Translations under genes and position numbers: made by a program
The notes under the pieces: generated by a model
The model's input: the letters and a program-made list of their open reading frames with translations, nothing else
Databases searched by the model: none
What the model was told of the DNA's origin: nothing
Part shown: positions 9,001 through 18,158 of the stretch, in pieces
Layout of the letters: each line of letters opens with the position of its first letter
How positions within the stretch are numbered: the stretch's first letter is position 1
NCBI GenBank assembly: GCA_964623265.1
Contig: CAZUTK010000003.1
Coordinates: forward strand, 15,731 to 79,730
Reading direction: 5' to 3'
DNA: 64,000 nt
Source: CAZUTK01 sp964623265
GTDB taxonomy: Bacteria; Electryoneota; B3-LCP

Positions 9001-10143
9001 AAGGGGTTCATCCGCCTGCGGGGAAAAGATGGGTTGAGCAAATTTCTCGTTGCAGGTCCGATCACAAAGCCGTTCTTCAGGGGAACCATAGATCTAACGG
9101 GGAGTGCGATCACGTATCCTTTTCCGCCCGGTTCCAGCAAACCGCCCTCGAAATTTGTGCGACTCATCCTTCGGATACTGAATTCAGCGCGTTGGGATCT
9201 GAATATCCTGCCGGAACGCGATAATCACTATGTGCGCGAAATCAAGCCTGTCGAAAAGAATACGCTCATCGGCAATGTGTCCGATCTGATTGCCTCGGTG
9301 AATGTGGATTTGACAGTGGATTCGCGCGATAGCCGCTTGAATCTGCTGGGCAGCCTGGACGAAGGGGATTTCCGTTTTCAAGGAAATCTGGTATCAACGA
9401 GAGGCAGCGTGGAATATCTGGATCTCGATTTCCGCGTGACCCGCTTTGTCGTCGAATTCGACGAACACGATCCGTTACCCTGGGTGCAGGGGAGCGCATC
9501 CACGGTTTACACGGATTCAATGGGCGTGAACCGCAACATCTATTTGACGCTTTATGTCGTGGATCCGACGACGAAGGAACGACAACAGAGAGGACGTTGG
9601 GGAGATTTTGTCTTCGTCTTGGAAGATGATATCGGATCCTCTCAGGAACAGATTCTGGCTGCGCTGGGTTATTCACCTGAGGCGATCTCGGAAAAGGTCA
9701 CCTCGTTGGGCGGTACGATTCTTTCCAATGCGCTCTTGCGCGGACTGGTCAGACCGATTGAACGCCGGCTCGAAAACGTGCTGCAGCTCGATATGGTTCG
9801 GTTTCAATCCTACTTCGCTCAGCACGTCTTTGAATCGCAGATCCTCAAAATGAATCCTGGGGTGAATTCTCAAATCGGATGGGGAGCTTATCTGTTGCAG
9901 CAATCGCAGCTGACCGTCGGCAAATATGTGACGGATGACGCTTTTATCAGCTATACCGGTCTGCTGGAAACAGGCATTAACGCTGCGAACGAGCGGCACT
10001 ATGGGTTCCTGCATCGCTGGAACCTGGATTATCGCATCCGCCCGATCTCGGGAAATTTCGTGTTGAGTCTCCGCTATGAATATGATAGTCTGGAACAACT
10101 CGAAGATAAGCAGATCCTTCTGCGTTATTCGTTTGTATTTTAA
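6040..10143 (+). CDS. tamB: TamB-like translocation and assembly module protein
   Basis: Very large AsmA/TamB-type envelope protein of 1367 residues. One N-terminal membrane anchor (LLYILFSLLLLVIVGALLYPF) is followed by about 1000 residues of repetitive beta-strand sequence and a C-terminal DUF490 domain with GRWGDFVFVLEDDIGSSQEQILAALGYS-type sequence and PIERRLENVLQLDMVRF. Family members span the periplasm and serve phospholipid transport or outer-membrane protein assembly with BamA-family partners. The ATG at 6040 overlaps the upstream stop and gives a clean anchor; an in-frame ATG at 5986 would extend into the flavoprotein gene. bamA follows after 106 bases. Confidence 0.88.
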   Translation: MRIRTSLLYILFSLLLLVIVGALLYPFLKIDATLKTILFSHLPAEYTSRVHLQTVHLGFTGLEVSGLEVYSPKNEWTLNIPRTQLEFNIINLILHRFDVASSLRKICIQNPTFTLMMTNKEWSENNEHSAESQFTWAMLDHLPEAFWGKALIVQNGTFRLATLEKRTAGILARLHGSLVTTRDRHIRGELETRGRSEGEATGSLKFALAADDRTLDGSLHGSIGSLQFPIGAISRPLDSLSILMENLKFNLQIGANADHSSLNGEIYLERCSFFSQRELLAQTQPARAVIGNWKLLLPAMNFDAFTASWAISGQIEDLRHPFLDFDIHGHSEDCTEANRYLPDDPRLEPSGPADIRITVRGAIPSPQIHFEGDFDHLKTPWGNVQQIRCSGEFADRRLIINSLEASHRNGGFQMNGQILFAGIQSWLQADFRWHGIPPGWKHPRQAVLSGSILGAGGKYRSDLLLSVLDEPTAGLSLTAEYFHPQKTLEARLASNIENAWVNLHVENLAGTPYYSVAYENAQKIGEILFPWEGWNYLREFETNGSLTGDLKRFHYNSRLAYPRQSSTLDLEGEFKSYENNSFAIESRLQLRRGESAPLEGSARLTREADRLILESFVLEDAIFASGAVNIRTGEIEPTEIRVINFPLSNGLQFASIGVSEAVGAVLDGRVEVNGTLAQPGISFNIYASRGFILDQKNLWAVVTAQLDAGILTIEECSIGSDVTKLLKITGMANLNSNEIQIHADSRGADISNLLEVIGVNPLRLRGPLRLDANLVGNITHPELDASLEVAPGSIDKLPFESLRARIHLLAGENERLQLTEFDLRQSSDLRINGEGVLPFHHHSLDLKFSARGNLLKIPHLIEPAIQESRGYGEAEFVLSQDQGALRIIHASLTIKDGLMRFPEVVSEIDGINAQISVRDRRVRMEYIEGNVEGQKFRINNTFNLDDEEQQLEHLYFPQIDLDFGVLEFESYGRGIHAHIPELMIQGAKGFIRLRGKDGLSKFLVAGPITKPFFRGTIDLTGSAITYPFPPGSSKPPSKFVRLILRILNSARWDLNILPERDNHYVREIKPVEKNTLIGNVSDLIASVNVDLTVDSRDSRLNLLGSLDEGDFRFQGNLVSTRGSVEYLDLDFRVTRFVVEFDEHDPLPWVQGSASTVYTDSMGVNRNIYLTLYVVDPTTKERQQRGRWGDFVFVLEDDIGSSQEQILAALGYSPEAISEKVTSLGGTILSNALLRGLVRPIERRLENVLQLDMVRFQSYFAQHVFESQILKMNPGVNSQIGWGAYLLQQSQLTVGKYVTDDAFISYTGLLETGINAANERHYGFLHRWNLDYRIRPISGNFVLSLRYEYDSLEQLEDKQILLRYSFVF

Positions 10144-10193
10144 TCGGATCGGAATGAGGTTTCTCACTGGGAATCGAGCATTTTCCGCTTTAC

Positions 10194-10222
10194 TTGAGTC
10201 GTTAAATTCCTTACTTTATAAA
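10194..10222 (+). promoter_or_regulatory. Sigma-70-type promoter upstream of bamA
   Basis: TTGAGT (10194-10199), 17-base spacer, TATAAA (10217-10222), 27 bases before the bamA ATG. It would let bamA and the Lpx genes be expressed independently of tamB. Confidence 0.6.
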
Positions 10223-10249
10223 CAGAGATTGACCCGAATTCATGCTCGC

Positions 10250-12637
10250 ATGAAATCCATCCGTACCCTCGTACTGTTCGTCCTGCTCCTCTTGGCTGTG
10301 AACCACGCATTTTCCCAGAGCGGTAAAATCCGCCTCGTCGGTTTATCCGTTGAAGGGAATAAGACGGTGGACGAAGGATTGATCCGCGCCAATTCCGGGC
10401 TGGTCGTGGGATCCGAGATTACCGGAGATGATATTCAGAATGCCATCCGGCAGATATGGAAACTGAAGCTCTTCTCCGATGTCAAGATCCTGCTCGAGAA
10501 TGAAGTGCCGCAGGGAGCTTTTCTCAAGATTGCCGTCGTGGAATACCCCCGCTTGGAAAAAATCGAGGTGTCCGGCAATAAGAAATTAAAAAAAGATGAA
10601 GTCGAGAAAGTCTTGGATTTCTATCCAGGACAGGTTTTGCGACCGGATCAGATTACATCTGCGAAAAACAAGTTACTGGATAAATACGCCGCCGATGGCT
10701 ACTTGCTGGCGAATGTAAACGTGCAGACTTTCACCAATGCAGAGACCGGTAAGTCGGTTTTGCGCTTCGACATCGAAGAAGGCAAGAAGGTAAAAATCAA
10801 AGAAGTCAATATCTACGGAAACGAGGAGCATGAGAAGAAAGGCGTCATTTTCCCGCTTTCTTTGTTGAATTGGGCGGTCGAATGGATCATCCCGGATGAT
10901 CCTTTCACCGAGGGGAAACTGCGCGGGCAGATGAAAGAGACGAAGGCGAAAGGAATTTTCCGCTCTGGCGAGTTCAACAACGAAAAATATCAGGAAGACC
11001 TGAAAAATCTGGCGGCTTATTTCAAAAATCACGGTTATCGCGATGCCGCCGTCACCGCTGATTCGATCCAGTACAGCGAAGATCGCCGCCGCTTGATTGT
11101 CAACGTTTGGGTAGATCCCGGAACCCTATACTATTTCGGCGACTTTTCTTTTTCGGGTAATACCCTCTATACCGCTGACGAATTAAAGGAGAGACTGCTC
11201 ATTCAAAGAGGCGAATTGTACGACCAAGAGAAGCTGGATCGAAGCGCGCGCGAAAACCTGACGAATCTTTATTACGATCGCGGTTATATCTACGTCAATG
11301 TTTCGCCGGTGGAAATTCCTGTCGGCAAAGACACGATCAACGTTCATTTTAAGATCACGGAAGGAAACGAGTTCAAGGTACGACTGATCAATATCGAAGG
11401 CAACACCAAAACTCACGAGAACGTCATCCGCCGCGAATTCGTCTTGAACCCTGGGGAAACGTTCGATGTCTCTAAATTGCGCCGTTCCGCGCGGGAAGTT
11501 ACGATCCTGAACTATTTTTCCAACATCACTCCGGATGTTCAGCCGGTCAACGACCAGGAAGTGGATCTCTATTTCCGCGTGGAGGAAAAGTCCACAGATC
11601 AGGTTCAGGTTTCTGCGGGGTATTCTCAGCGCGACGGAGTGATCGGATCGCTGGGTTTCACGATGCCGAATCTATTCGGAAGCGGTAAACGATTCAGTCT
11701 GGATTGGCAGTTCGGAAAAATCTATCGCACGTTTTCCGTATCGCTCACCGAACCCTGGCTGTTCGACACTCCCACCCTGGTAGGCATTAGTTTCTTCAAC
11801 ACACGCAGGGGAGGAAGCTATTACGGGTTTGATGAAGACATCATCGGCGGCTCTCTTCGCGTCGGCCGGCGCCTGAAATGGCCCGACGACTACTTCCGCG
11901 TGGACTGGATTTACAGGCTGGAACGCGCGGTTTACTCAAATTTCACGAGCAGTTTCGCCGCCAGCAATCCGCGGGGTCTTGTGGAAGATGAGCCCCGTTT
12001 GTCATCCGGAGTCACGACGATTCTGACCCGCGACTCGCGAGATAATCCGGAGTTTCCGACGGTTGGATCTGTCAATCGTTACTCCATTGAAATCACCGGG
12101 GGACCTTTCTTTGGAGACGATCAATTCCACAAACACACTTTCAGCACCGAATGGTACACGCCGATACTGGGCAAGCTGGTTCTTTACTCCGATACGGAAA
12201 TGGGTGTAATGAGCGCTCTGAAGAACACAACCTCGGCCGTGCCCTATATTGAGCAGTTCTTTATGGGGGGATCAGGGTTGTCGCTGGGGGTACCGCTGCG
12301 TGGATATGATGAACGCACTGTCGGACCTCAGAGCGGATCGTATGCCGATGGCGGCAAGACGATGTTCAAGCAGAGTCTCGAGTTGCGGGTGCCCATCGTT
12401 TATAACCCGACGATCTTTCTCCTGGGATTCGCCGAAGCGGGTAACGTCTGGTTGAACCTGGAAAACACCGATCTATTCGACTTACGCAGATCCGTGGGAT
12501 TGGGCGTCCGATTGTATATGCCTATGATCGGCTTGATCGGTTTGGATTACGGTTATGGTTTGGATTATTTTGATCCGTCAACAGGCCGGCGTCATGGTGA
12601 GTGGGTGCCGCACTTTCAGTTCGGCAGAGGGTTTTGA
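10250..12637 (+). CDS. bamA: Outer-membrane protein assembly factor BamA
   Basis: Omp85-family outer-membrane insertase, 795 residues. The ATG at 10250 gives a signal peptide (MKSIRTLVLFVLLLLAVNHAFSQ). Successive POTRA domains follow, each with a G-N-T or G-N-K strand motif (VEGNKTVDEG, VSGNKKLKKDEV, FSGNTLYTADEL, IEGNTKTHENVI), then a 16-strand-type barrel ending in aromatic residues (VPHFQFGRGF). GGSGLSLGVPLRGYDE corresponds to the conserved L6 loop VRGF/Y motif, here LRGY. An upstream frame extension back to 10076 overlaps tamB and the promoter and is not used. Confidence 0.95.
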   Translation: MKSIRTLVLFVLLLLAVNHAFSQSGKIRLVGLSVEGNKTVDEGLIRANSGLVVGSEITGDDIQNAIRQIWKLKLFSDVKILLENEVPQGAFLKIAVVEYPRLEKIEVSGNKKLKKDEVEKVLDFYPGQVLRPDQITSAKNKLLDKYAADGYLLANVNVQTFTNAETGKSVLRFDIEEGKKVKIKEVNIYGNEEHEKKGVIFPLSLLNWAVEWIIPDDPFTEGKLRGQMKETKAKGIFRSGEFNNEKYQEDLKNLAAYFKNHGYRDAAVTADSIQYSEDRRRLIVNVWVDPGTLYYFGDFSFSGNTLYTADELKERLLIQRGELYDQEKLDRSARENLTNLYYDRGYIYVNVSPVEIPVGKDTINVHFKITEGNEFKVRLINIEGNTKTHENVIRREFVLNPGETFDVSKLRRSAREVTILNYFSNITPDVQPVNDQEVDLYFRVEEKSTDQVQVSAGYSQRDGVIGSLGFTMPNLFGSGKRFSLDWQFGKIYRTFSVSLTEPWLFDTPTLVGISFFNTRRGGSYYGFDEDIIGGSLRVGRRLKWPDDYFRVDWIYRLERAVYSNFTSSFAASNPRGLVEDEPRLSSGVTTILTRDSRDNPEFPTVGSVNRYSIEITGGPFFGDDQFHKHTFSTEWYTPILGKLVLYSDTEMGVMSALKNTTSAVPYIEQFFMGGSGLSLGVPLRGYDERTVGPQSGSYADGGKTMFKQSLELRVPIVYNPTIFLLGFAEAGNVWLNLENTDLFDLRRSVGLGVRLYMPMIGLIGLDYGYGLDYFDPSTGRRHGEWVPHFQFGRGF

Positions 12638-12684
12638 TCAGAAATAATTTGATAAAACAAATAATGCAGGGAATAGGGGTTGTC

Positions 12685-13221
12685 ATGAGACGTATCATCA
12701 CGATCACTCTCGGTTTCGCCGTTTTCGTGGGAGTTCTCCTTATCTGGACACCCGGCGCTGCGGAAGCCAGAGAAATCAAAATCGGCTACATTAATTCACA
12801 GAAGATCCTGGCGGAATATCAGGAATCTATCGCGGCGCAGCGAACACTGGATGAAGAACAGCAAAAATGGGTGGAAGAAGCCCGCAAAAAGGAGCAGGAA
12901 CTGAAGCGTCTGGAAGATGAACTGGAAAATCAGAGCCTGTTGCTTTCCGAAGAGAAAAAAGCCGAGAAGCTGCAGGATATTCAGACTAAATATATGGAAT
13001 ATCAGCGTTTCCAGCAGGAAATCTGGGGTGAAACCGGCAAGCTCTATCAGCGCAATAAGGAGCTGACGCAGCCTATCGTAGATAAGGTCAACGCCATTAT
13101 CACGAAGATCGGCAAAGACAACGACTATGACCTGATCTTCGATGCTGCGGTGGGCAATATCGTCTATGCCAAGGACGATTATGACGTCACCGAACTGGTG
13201 TTGGAAAATCTGAATAAATAG
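12685..13221 (+). CDS. skp: Skp/OmpH family periplasmic chaperone
   Basis: Holds unfolded outer-membrane proteins on their way to BamA. The 178-residue protein has a signal peptide (MRRIITITLGFAVFVGVLLI, cut near AEA-REIK), the family's N-terminal strand KIGYINSQKIL, a long charged coiled coil (about residues 50-115) and the C-terminal VDKVNAIITKIGKDNDYDLIFD. I choose the ATG at 12685, which has AGGGG eight bases upstream; earlier in-frame starts lack a ribosome site. It lies between bamA and lpxD, the classical order. Confidence 0.93.
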   Translation: MRRIITITLGFAVFVGVLLIWTPGAAEAREIKIGYINSQKILAEYQESIAAQRTLDEEQQKWVEEARKKEQELKRLEDELENQSLLLSEEKKAEKLQDIQTKYMEYQRFQQEIWGETGKLYQRNKELTQPIVDKVNAIITKIGKDNDYDLIFDAAVGNIVYAKDDYDVTELVLENLNK

Positions 13222-13229
13222 AGGCTTCC

Positions 13230-14270
13230 GTGCCCTATCGGACTCAGGACATAGCCGATTTGCTGGGCGGCACCTTGATTGGTGATCCTGAACTCCAGAT
13301 TACCGGTGCAGCCAGGATTGAAGATGCGTCGCCCGGGACGATCACCTTTCTCTCCAACCCCCGCTATCTGAAGCACTTCGCGACGACGAAAGCGTCCGCT
13401 GTATTGATCGCGCCGGATGTGCAAGCCGAGGGGATCACTCGAATTATCGTGAAAGATCCTCGCAGAGCTTTCGCCCACCTGCTGATGCTCTTTTATCCTC
13501 CGGAGACGCCGCCGCCGGAAGGGATCCATCCCACCGCGTTGCTGGACGAAGAAGTCACACTGGGGAAGCGCGTGCGCATCGGCGCATATGTCGTGATCGG
13601 ACCTAAAAGCCGTATTGCCGACGACGTAACGCTTTATCCAAACATCACTATTGGCGAACAAGTAACAATCGGTGAAAAAAGCATCATACGATCCGGTGTA
13701 CGCATCCGTTCCGGTGTCACCATCGGGAAACGAGTGATCATTCAGGACAACGCGGTGATCGGATCCGACGGCTTTGGTTTCGCTGCGGATGAAGCCGGAG
13801 AATACGAGAAAATTCCGCAGGTCGGCACCGTCGTGATCGGGGATGACGTCGAGATCGGCGCCTGTTGCACGGTAGATCGCGCCACACTGGGAGAAACCCG
13901 CATCGAAGCCGGAGCGAAACTGGACAATCTAATCCAGGTGGCGCATAATGTCGTCATCGGCGCGAACACCGTCATCGCTGCGCAGACAGGTGTTTCCGGT
14001 TCCACAAAAATCGGAAAGAACTGTATGATCGGCGGGCAGGTGGGCTTCGTGGGGCATATTGTACTGGGGGATGGTTCGCAGGTTGGAGCTCAATCCGGAG
14101 TTTCAAAATCCCACCCCGCGGGCAGCAAAATTTTCGGATACCCCGCGCGCAAGCTACAAGATGAATTGAGAATTCAGGCAGCTTTGAAGAAATTGCCGGA
14201 AATGGTGAGCACAGTCCAAAAATTGCAACAAATCGTGCAGGAATTAACGTCAAAAAGTCATGGCGAATAA
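13230..14270 (+). CDS. lpxD: UDP-3-O-acylglucosamine N-acyltransferase
   Basis: Third step of lipid A synthesis: adds the second hydroxyacyl chain to UDP-3-O-acyl-glucosamine. The 346-residue protein starts at a GTG with GAGG five bases upstream. It has the N-terminal uridine-binding domain (ITFLSNPRYLKH), a left-handed beta-helix of hexapeptide repeats (residues about 105-310), the catalytic-histidine region LIQVAHNVVIG, GSDGFGFA, and a C-terminal helix. It overlaps lpxC/fabZ by 11 bases. Confidence 0.96.
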   Translation: MPYRTQDIADLLGGTLIGDPELQITGAARIEDASPGTITFLSNPRYLKHFATTKASAVLIAPDVQAEGITRIIVKDPRRAFAHLLMLFYPPETPPPEGIHPTALLDEEVTLGKRVRIGAYVVIGPKSRIADDVTLYPNITIGEQVTIGEKSIIRSGVRIRSGVTIGKRVIIQDNAVIGSDGFGFAADEAGEYEKIPQVGTVVIGDDVEIGACCTVDRATLGETRIEAGAKLDNLIQVAHNVVIGANTVIAAQTGVSGSTKIGKNCMIGGQVGFVGHIVLGDGSQVGAQSGVSKSHPAGSKIFGYPARKLQDELRIQAALKKLPEMVSTVQKLQQIVQELTSKSHGE

Positions 14271-15678
14271 CGACATCACCAAGAGGCAGAGAACCATCAA
14301 GGGATCGGTTTCCTTTTCAGGCATAGGATTGCACACCGGCAATCCTTGTTCGTTGACTTTCCATCCGGCGCCGGAGAATCACGGAGTGAAATTCAAGCGG
14401 TCGGACATCCCGGATTCGCCTCTCATCCCCGCTTTAATTGAGTATGTAGTGGATCTTTCCCGGGGCACCACCATCGGCGTCAATGATATCAAGGTGCACA
14501 CGGTAGAACATGTGCTGGCGGCTCTGGCGGGACTGGAGGTGGACAACGTATTGATTGAATTGAATTCGAACGAGCCCCCCGTCGGCGACGGTTCCGCCAT
14601 GCCTTTCGTGGAGGTTTTAAGTTCGGTTGGCTTCCAGGAGCAAAATGCCCCGATCGAATTCATCGAAATCGAAAAAACATTGATCTACCACAACGAAGAA
14701 CGGGGCATAGATCTGGTCGTGGTGCCTTCGCCGGTCTTCCGCATTACGTATATGGTGGATTACCGCAACCCAGCTCTGGGCACGCAGTACACTTCGATGT
14801 ACGATATGCAGGAGGAATTCGTCAAGGATTTCGCCGCCGCCCGGACGTTTTGTTTTCTCTCGGAAGTGGAACAGTTGAAAGAGCAGGGGCTGATCAAAGG
14901 GGGAAACATTGATAACGCCGTGGTCATCATCGACCGCCAGATCGAAGACCACGAATTCGACCGCCTGAAGCGGCTTTTCAATTTGAGATCCACCGTAATC
15001 CGCGGTGAAAACGGCATCCTGGACGGGAAGAAATTGCGCTTTTACAACGAACCGGTGCGGCACAAGCTGGTTGACTTGATCGGCGATCTGGCGTTGCTGG
15101 GCAGCCCCATCAAAGGCCATGTGCTGGCGGCGCGCGCCGGGCATGCCGCTCATATTGAACTGGTCAAGATGATCAAGAAGGAGTACGAGAAGAAGAAAGT
15201 CATCCGGATATATCAGGGCAAGACTTCAAAAGACGCTGTTTTCGACGCCGGAGCCGTCAGCAGAATCCTGCCGCACCGTTATCCCTTCCTGCTGGTGGAC
15301 CGCATCCTGGAGCTTTCGCCGGGCGAACGTGTGACCGGACTGAAATGCGTTACCATCAACGAGCCATTCTTTCAGGGGCATTTCCCGGGGTTTCCGATTA
15401 TGCCGGGTGTTCTGGTCATCGAATCCCTCGGGCAAGCCGGCGGCGTCTTGCTGCTGAACTCCGTGGATGATCCGGAATCCAAACTGGTCTTTTTCACGGG
15501 TTTGGATGAAGTCCGCTTCCGCAAGCCTGTTTTCCCGGGCGATCAACTATATCTCAATGTGGAAATGGAATTTTTCCGGCGCGGTTTGTGCAGGATGCGA
15601 GGTAAAGCCTATGTTAATGACTCCGTTGTGGCGGAAGCCGTTATGACCGCAGTCGTTCGTAATCGGGAGGATATGTGA
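14260..15678 (+). CDS. lpxC/fabZ: Bifunctional LpxC deacetylase / FabZ dehydratase
   Basis: Natural fusion of two enzymes, 472 residues. Residues 1 to about 310 are LpxC, the zinc deacetylase that commits UDP-3-O-acyl-GlcNAc to lipid A; VHTVEHVLAALAG supplies a zinc histidine and RHKLVDLIGDLALLG the others. Residues about 325-472 are FabZ, the 3-hydroxyacyl-ACP dehydratase, with RILPHRYPFLLVDR and GHFPGFPIMPGVLVIE carrying the catalytic histidine and glutamate. This fusion is typical of Bacteroidetes, Chlorobi and relatives, and is one of the taxonomic markers in the window. Confidence 0.96.
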   Translation: MANNDITKRQRTIKGSVSFSGIGLHTGNPCSLTFHPAPENHGVKFKRSDIPDSPLIPALIEYVVDLSRGTTIGVNDIKVHTVEHVLAALAGLEVDNVLIELNSNEPPVGDGSAMPFVEVLSSVGFQEQNAPIEFIEIEKTLIYHNEERGIDLVVVPSPVFRITYMVDYRNPALGTQYTSMYDMQEEFVKDFAAARTFCFLSEVEQLKEQGLIKGGNIDNAVVIIDRQIEDHEFDRLKRLFNLRSTVIRGENGILDGKKLRFYNEPVRHKLVDLIGDLALLGSPIKGHVLAARAGHAAHIELVKMIKKEYEKKKVIRIYQGKTSKDAVFDAGAVSRILPHRYPFLLVDRILELSPGERVTGLKCVTINEPFFQGHFPGFPIMPGVLVIESLGQAGGVLLLNSVDDPESKLVFFTGLDEVRFRKPVFPGDQLYLNVEMEFFRRGLCRMRGKAYVNDSVVAEAVMTAVVRNREDM

Positions 15679-16442
15679 AAATTCATCCTACCGCCATCAT
15701 AGACGCCCGCGCGGAATTGGGCGAAGACGTGGAAGTAGGACCGTATGCAGTAATCGAAGATGATGTCCAAGTGGGAAAGGGATGCAAGATCGGTCCACAT
15801 GTTTATCTGGCGCGCGGCGCCAGACTGAGCGAAAACGTGCAGGTGTTCAAAGGCGCGGTGATCGCCACGGCACCTCAGGATCTGAAATTCAAGGGTGAAT
15901 ACAGCGTCGTTGAGATCGGGGCGCGAACGATCGTGCGTGAATTTGCCACCATTCACCGAGGAACGGAGGCGACGGGGCGCACGGTTGTGGGATCCGATTG
16001 TTTTCTGATGGCGTACAGCCACGTCGCGCACGACTGCGTCCTGGAAGATAAGGTCATCATAGCCAACTCAGTAAATCTGGCAGGACACGTGCATTTGGAA
16101 GAATATGTCGCCATCGGCGGCGTCGTCCCCATCCATCAGTTCGTTCGCATCGGACGGCATGCATTCATTGCCGGCGGAACGCGGGTCCCCAAGGATGTGC
16201 CTCCTTATATCCTCGCCGCCAATGAACCCTTAAGATTCGCCGGTTTGAACGCGGTTGGGTTGAAACGGCGGGGATTTTCTGCAGAAACGATGGCGCAAAT
16301 CAAACACGCTTATCACTTGATCTACAACAGCGATCTGAATGTATCGCAGGCGATCGCCCGCATTCGATCCGAGATGAATCAGACGCCGGAAATTATGCAT
16401 ATCATCGAGTTCATCGAAAAAAGCGAGCGCGGCATCATTTGA
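15675..16442 (+). CDS. lpxA: UDP-N-acetylglucosamine acyltransferase
   Basis: First acyl transfer of lipid A synthesis. The 255-residue protein begins at a GTG overlapping the fabZ stop (GTGA). It has hexapeptide repeats through residue 190 (MKIHPTAIIDARAELGEDV), IHRGT, the catalytic-histidine motif YSHVAHDC and the usual C-terminal helical part after GLKRRGFS. The stop shares one base with the next ATG, so lpxD, lpxC/fabZ, lpxA and the octanoyltransferase form one translationally linked run. Confidence 0.96.
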   Translation: MKIHPTAIIDARAELGEDVEVGPYAVIEDDVQVGKGCKIGPHVYLARGARLSENVQVFKGAVIATAPQDLKFKGEYSVVEIGARTIVREFATIHRGTEATGRTVVGSDCFLMAYSHVAHDCVLEDKVIIANSVNLAGHVHLEEYVAIGGVVPIHQFVRIGRHAFIAGGTRVPKDVPPYILAANEPLRFAGLNAVGLKRRGFSAETMAQIKHAYHLIYNSDLNVSQAIARIRSEMNQTPEIMHIIEFIEKSERGII

Positions 16443-17260
16443 TGAATGGATTCAGGCTGATTCAGGACGGCGCGCATGACGGCGCCTTCAATATGGCGGC
16501 GGATCTGTTTATGGCGGAACAAACGGTCCGAACCGGCGAACCGGTTCTGAGACTTTACGGCTGGGAAAAGCCGACGCTGTCGCTGGGATTTCATCAAAAG
16601 GCGGATGCGGAAATCTTTGAGCGGTGCCGCGAATGGGGGGTTCCAATCGTGCGCAGGCCCACCGGCGGTCGCGCCGTCTTGCATGACCGGGAATTAACCT
16701 ACTGCTTCGTTGCGCCGTTGACCCATCCCCTGATGCAGGAAGGGCGCGGCGCGCTGCTGAAGGCGATCGGTTCCGCCTTCGTGAACGCGGCGGCGCAATC
16801 AGGCTTGGAAGCGGAATTGGTGCGCATCACCGCCCCTGAATCCGGGTTTCGTAAAAACAATCCAAGCGGAAACGATTTTCTTTGTTTTTCCAGCGTGTCT
16901 CGCTGGGAAGTGAGGTTGAACGACAGCAAGTGGATCGGATCCGCGCAGCGGATCCTGAAAGACGCCTTTCTGCAGCATGGATCCATCGTGCTGGGCGCAA
17001 GCACGATTCCGATTGGAGATCTTTTTCAGACGAACCTGAAAATAGGTTTCGGAATGTACGACGCGACTGCGCTGGAAAGGTCTTTACGCCGAACGATTCC
17101 GGAAGCATTCCGGAAAATGTGGAAGGGAGTCTGGCGAGAGATTCCGCTCTCTTCTGATGAACAAAGGATGATCGAACGCAGGAGTTCTTGGTGGCGCAGT
17201 CAGGCAGGAGATTTACAATCCGTCAGAATACCAAACGCAACAATTGAGGAGGAATTATGA
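16442..17260 (+). CDS. LipM-like octanoyl/lipoate transferase
   Basis: Member of the biotin/lipoate A/B protein ligase family, 272 residues. It shows RRPTGGRAVLHDRELTYCFV and CFSSVSRWEVRLNDSKWIGSA followed by LQHGSI, the layout of Bacillus LipM, including the cysteine used there as acyl acceptor. Such enzymes move octanoate from acyl-carrier protein to GcvH or to E2 subunits for lipoic acid synthesis. No lipA or glycine-cleavage gene is near; the place in a lipid A operon may only reflect shared acyl-ACP use. A lipoate ligase activity cannot be excluded. Confidence 0.78.
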   Translation: MNGFRLIQDGAHDGAFNMAADLFMAEQTVRTGEPVLRLYGWEKPTLSLGFHQKADAEIFERCREWGVPIVRRPTGGRAVLHDRELTYCFVAPLTHPLMQEGRGALLKAIGSAFVNAAAQSGLEAELVRITAPESGFRKNNPSGNDFLCFSSVSRWEVRLNDSKWIGSAQRILKDAFLQHGSIVLGASTIPIGDLFQTNLKIGFGMYDATALERSLRRTIPEAFRKMWKGVWREIPLSSDEQRMIERRSSWWRSQAGDLQSVRIPNATIEEEL

Positions 17261-18144
17261 AGCGCATCGCGATCCTCGCGACATTATCAATGTTGTTGTC
17301 GGTGGCAGGGCGTGTGCAAGCTTCGGATGACAACCTCTTCCAGGAATTGGTCGTGCAACAGTTGACCGCGATCAGCGACAGTATCGCCAAGCCGGCGACG
17401 GAGATTTTCTCGGCCGGCGCGACCGGAGGGTGGTTCCGCAGCGCGGATGCTCACGGCCTCCTCGGATTTGATATCGGAATCCGCGCGATGTTCGTCCGGA
17501 TACCGGATGGGAAGAGCGGCGTCTTCGATTCGGCGGGGGTTTCTTATTTCCCTGTCGGACTTTTGCAAGGTTCACTGGGGTTACCGATGGATTTTGAAGT
17601 CACTCTGAGAGGCTTCAATGTCAATTATAAGGATGCGAAGATCGCTTTTTTCGGCGCCGGAGTGAAGAAAAATTTCAACTCGATGATCCCCGTGCCGATG
17701 TTCCCGGATGTCGCCGCCTTTCTCGCATACGAGAAATTCCGCGGAGCGTATACCACCTTCGACGTAAATGCAACCGAGTTTTTCGATCTGGGTTATGACG
17801 TGAATGCAGAAGTGGACGCCGGCGATTTGATCAATTCGTCCCACTTCTCGATGGGGGTGATCGTCTCGAAAAAGCTAAGTCTTCTGGTGTTCTCCCTCCA
17901 GCCCTATATCGGTTTGTCCTTTGATCATAGCAAGATGAAGTACAAGTGGACGGTGAACAATACAGATCCCGCGGTTCCCAATCTGACCACGCCGCTGGAG
18001 GTGAGCTCGGAGATCACAGCCAACGCCACGCGATTGACGCTGGGATTGGACGTCTCACCTTTCCCGTTCATTCATGTGTTCGGGGATTACAGCATCAGCA
18101 AGTACAACCAGTTTTCAGCGGGTCTGGCGTTCAGCTTCCGTTGA
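17257..18144 (+). CDS. Predicted outer-membrane beta-barrel protein
   Basis: Protein of 295 residues with a signal peptide (MKRIAILATLSMLLSVAGRVQA) and alternating amphipathic strands ending in an aromatic C-terminus (NQFSAGLAFSFR), as expected for a barrel. It resembles the DUF6588-type proteins of FCB bacteria, which I offer tentatively. The start has a strong GAGGAGGA ribosome site and overlaps the LipM stop by four bases. Function unknown. Confidence 0.7.
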   Translation: MKRIAILATLSMLLSVAGRVQASDDNLFQELVVQQLTAISDSIAKPATEIFSAGATGGWFRSADAHGLLGFDIGIRAMFVRIPDGKSGVFDSAGVSYFPVGLLQGSLGLPMDFEVTLRGFNVNYKDAKIAFFGAGVKKNFNSMIPVPMFPDVAAFLAYEKFRGAYTTFDVNATEFFDLGYDVNAEVDAGDLINSSHFSMGVIVSKKLSLLVFSLQPYIGLSFDHSKMKYKWTVNNTDPAVPNLTTPLEVSSEITANATRLTLGLDVSPFPFIHVFGDYSISKYNQFSAGLAFSFR

Positions 18145-18158
18145 TACGCAGATCAATT

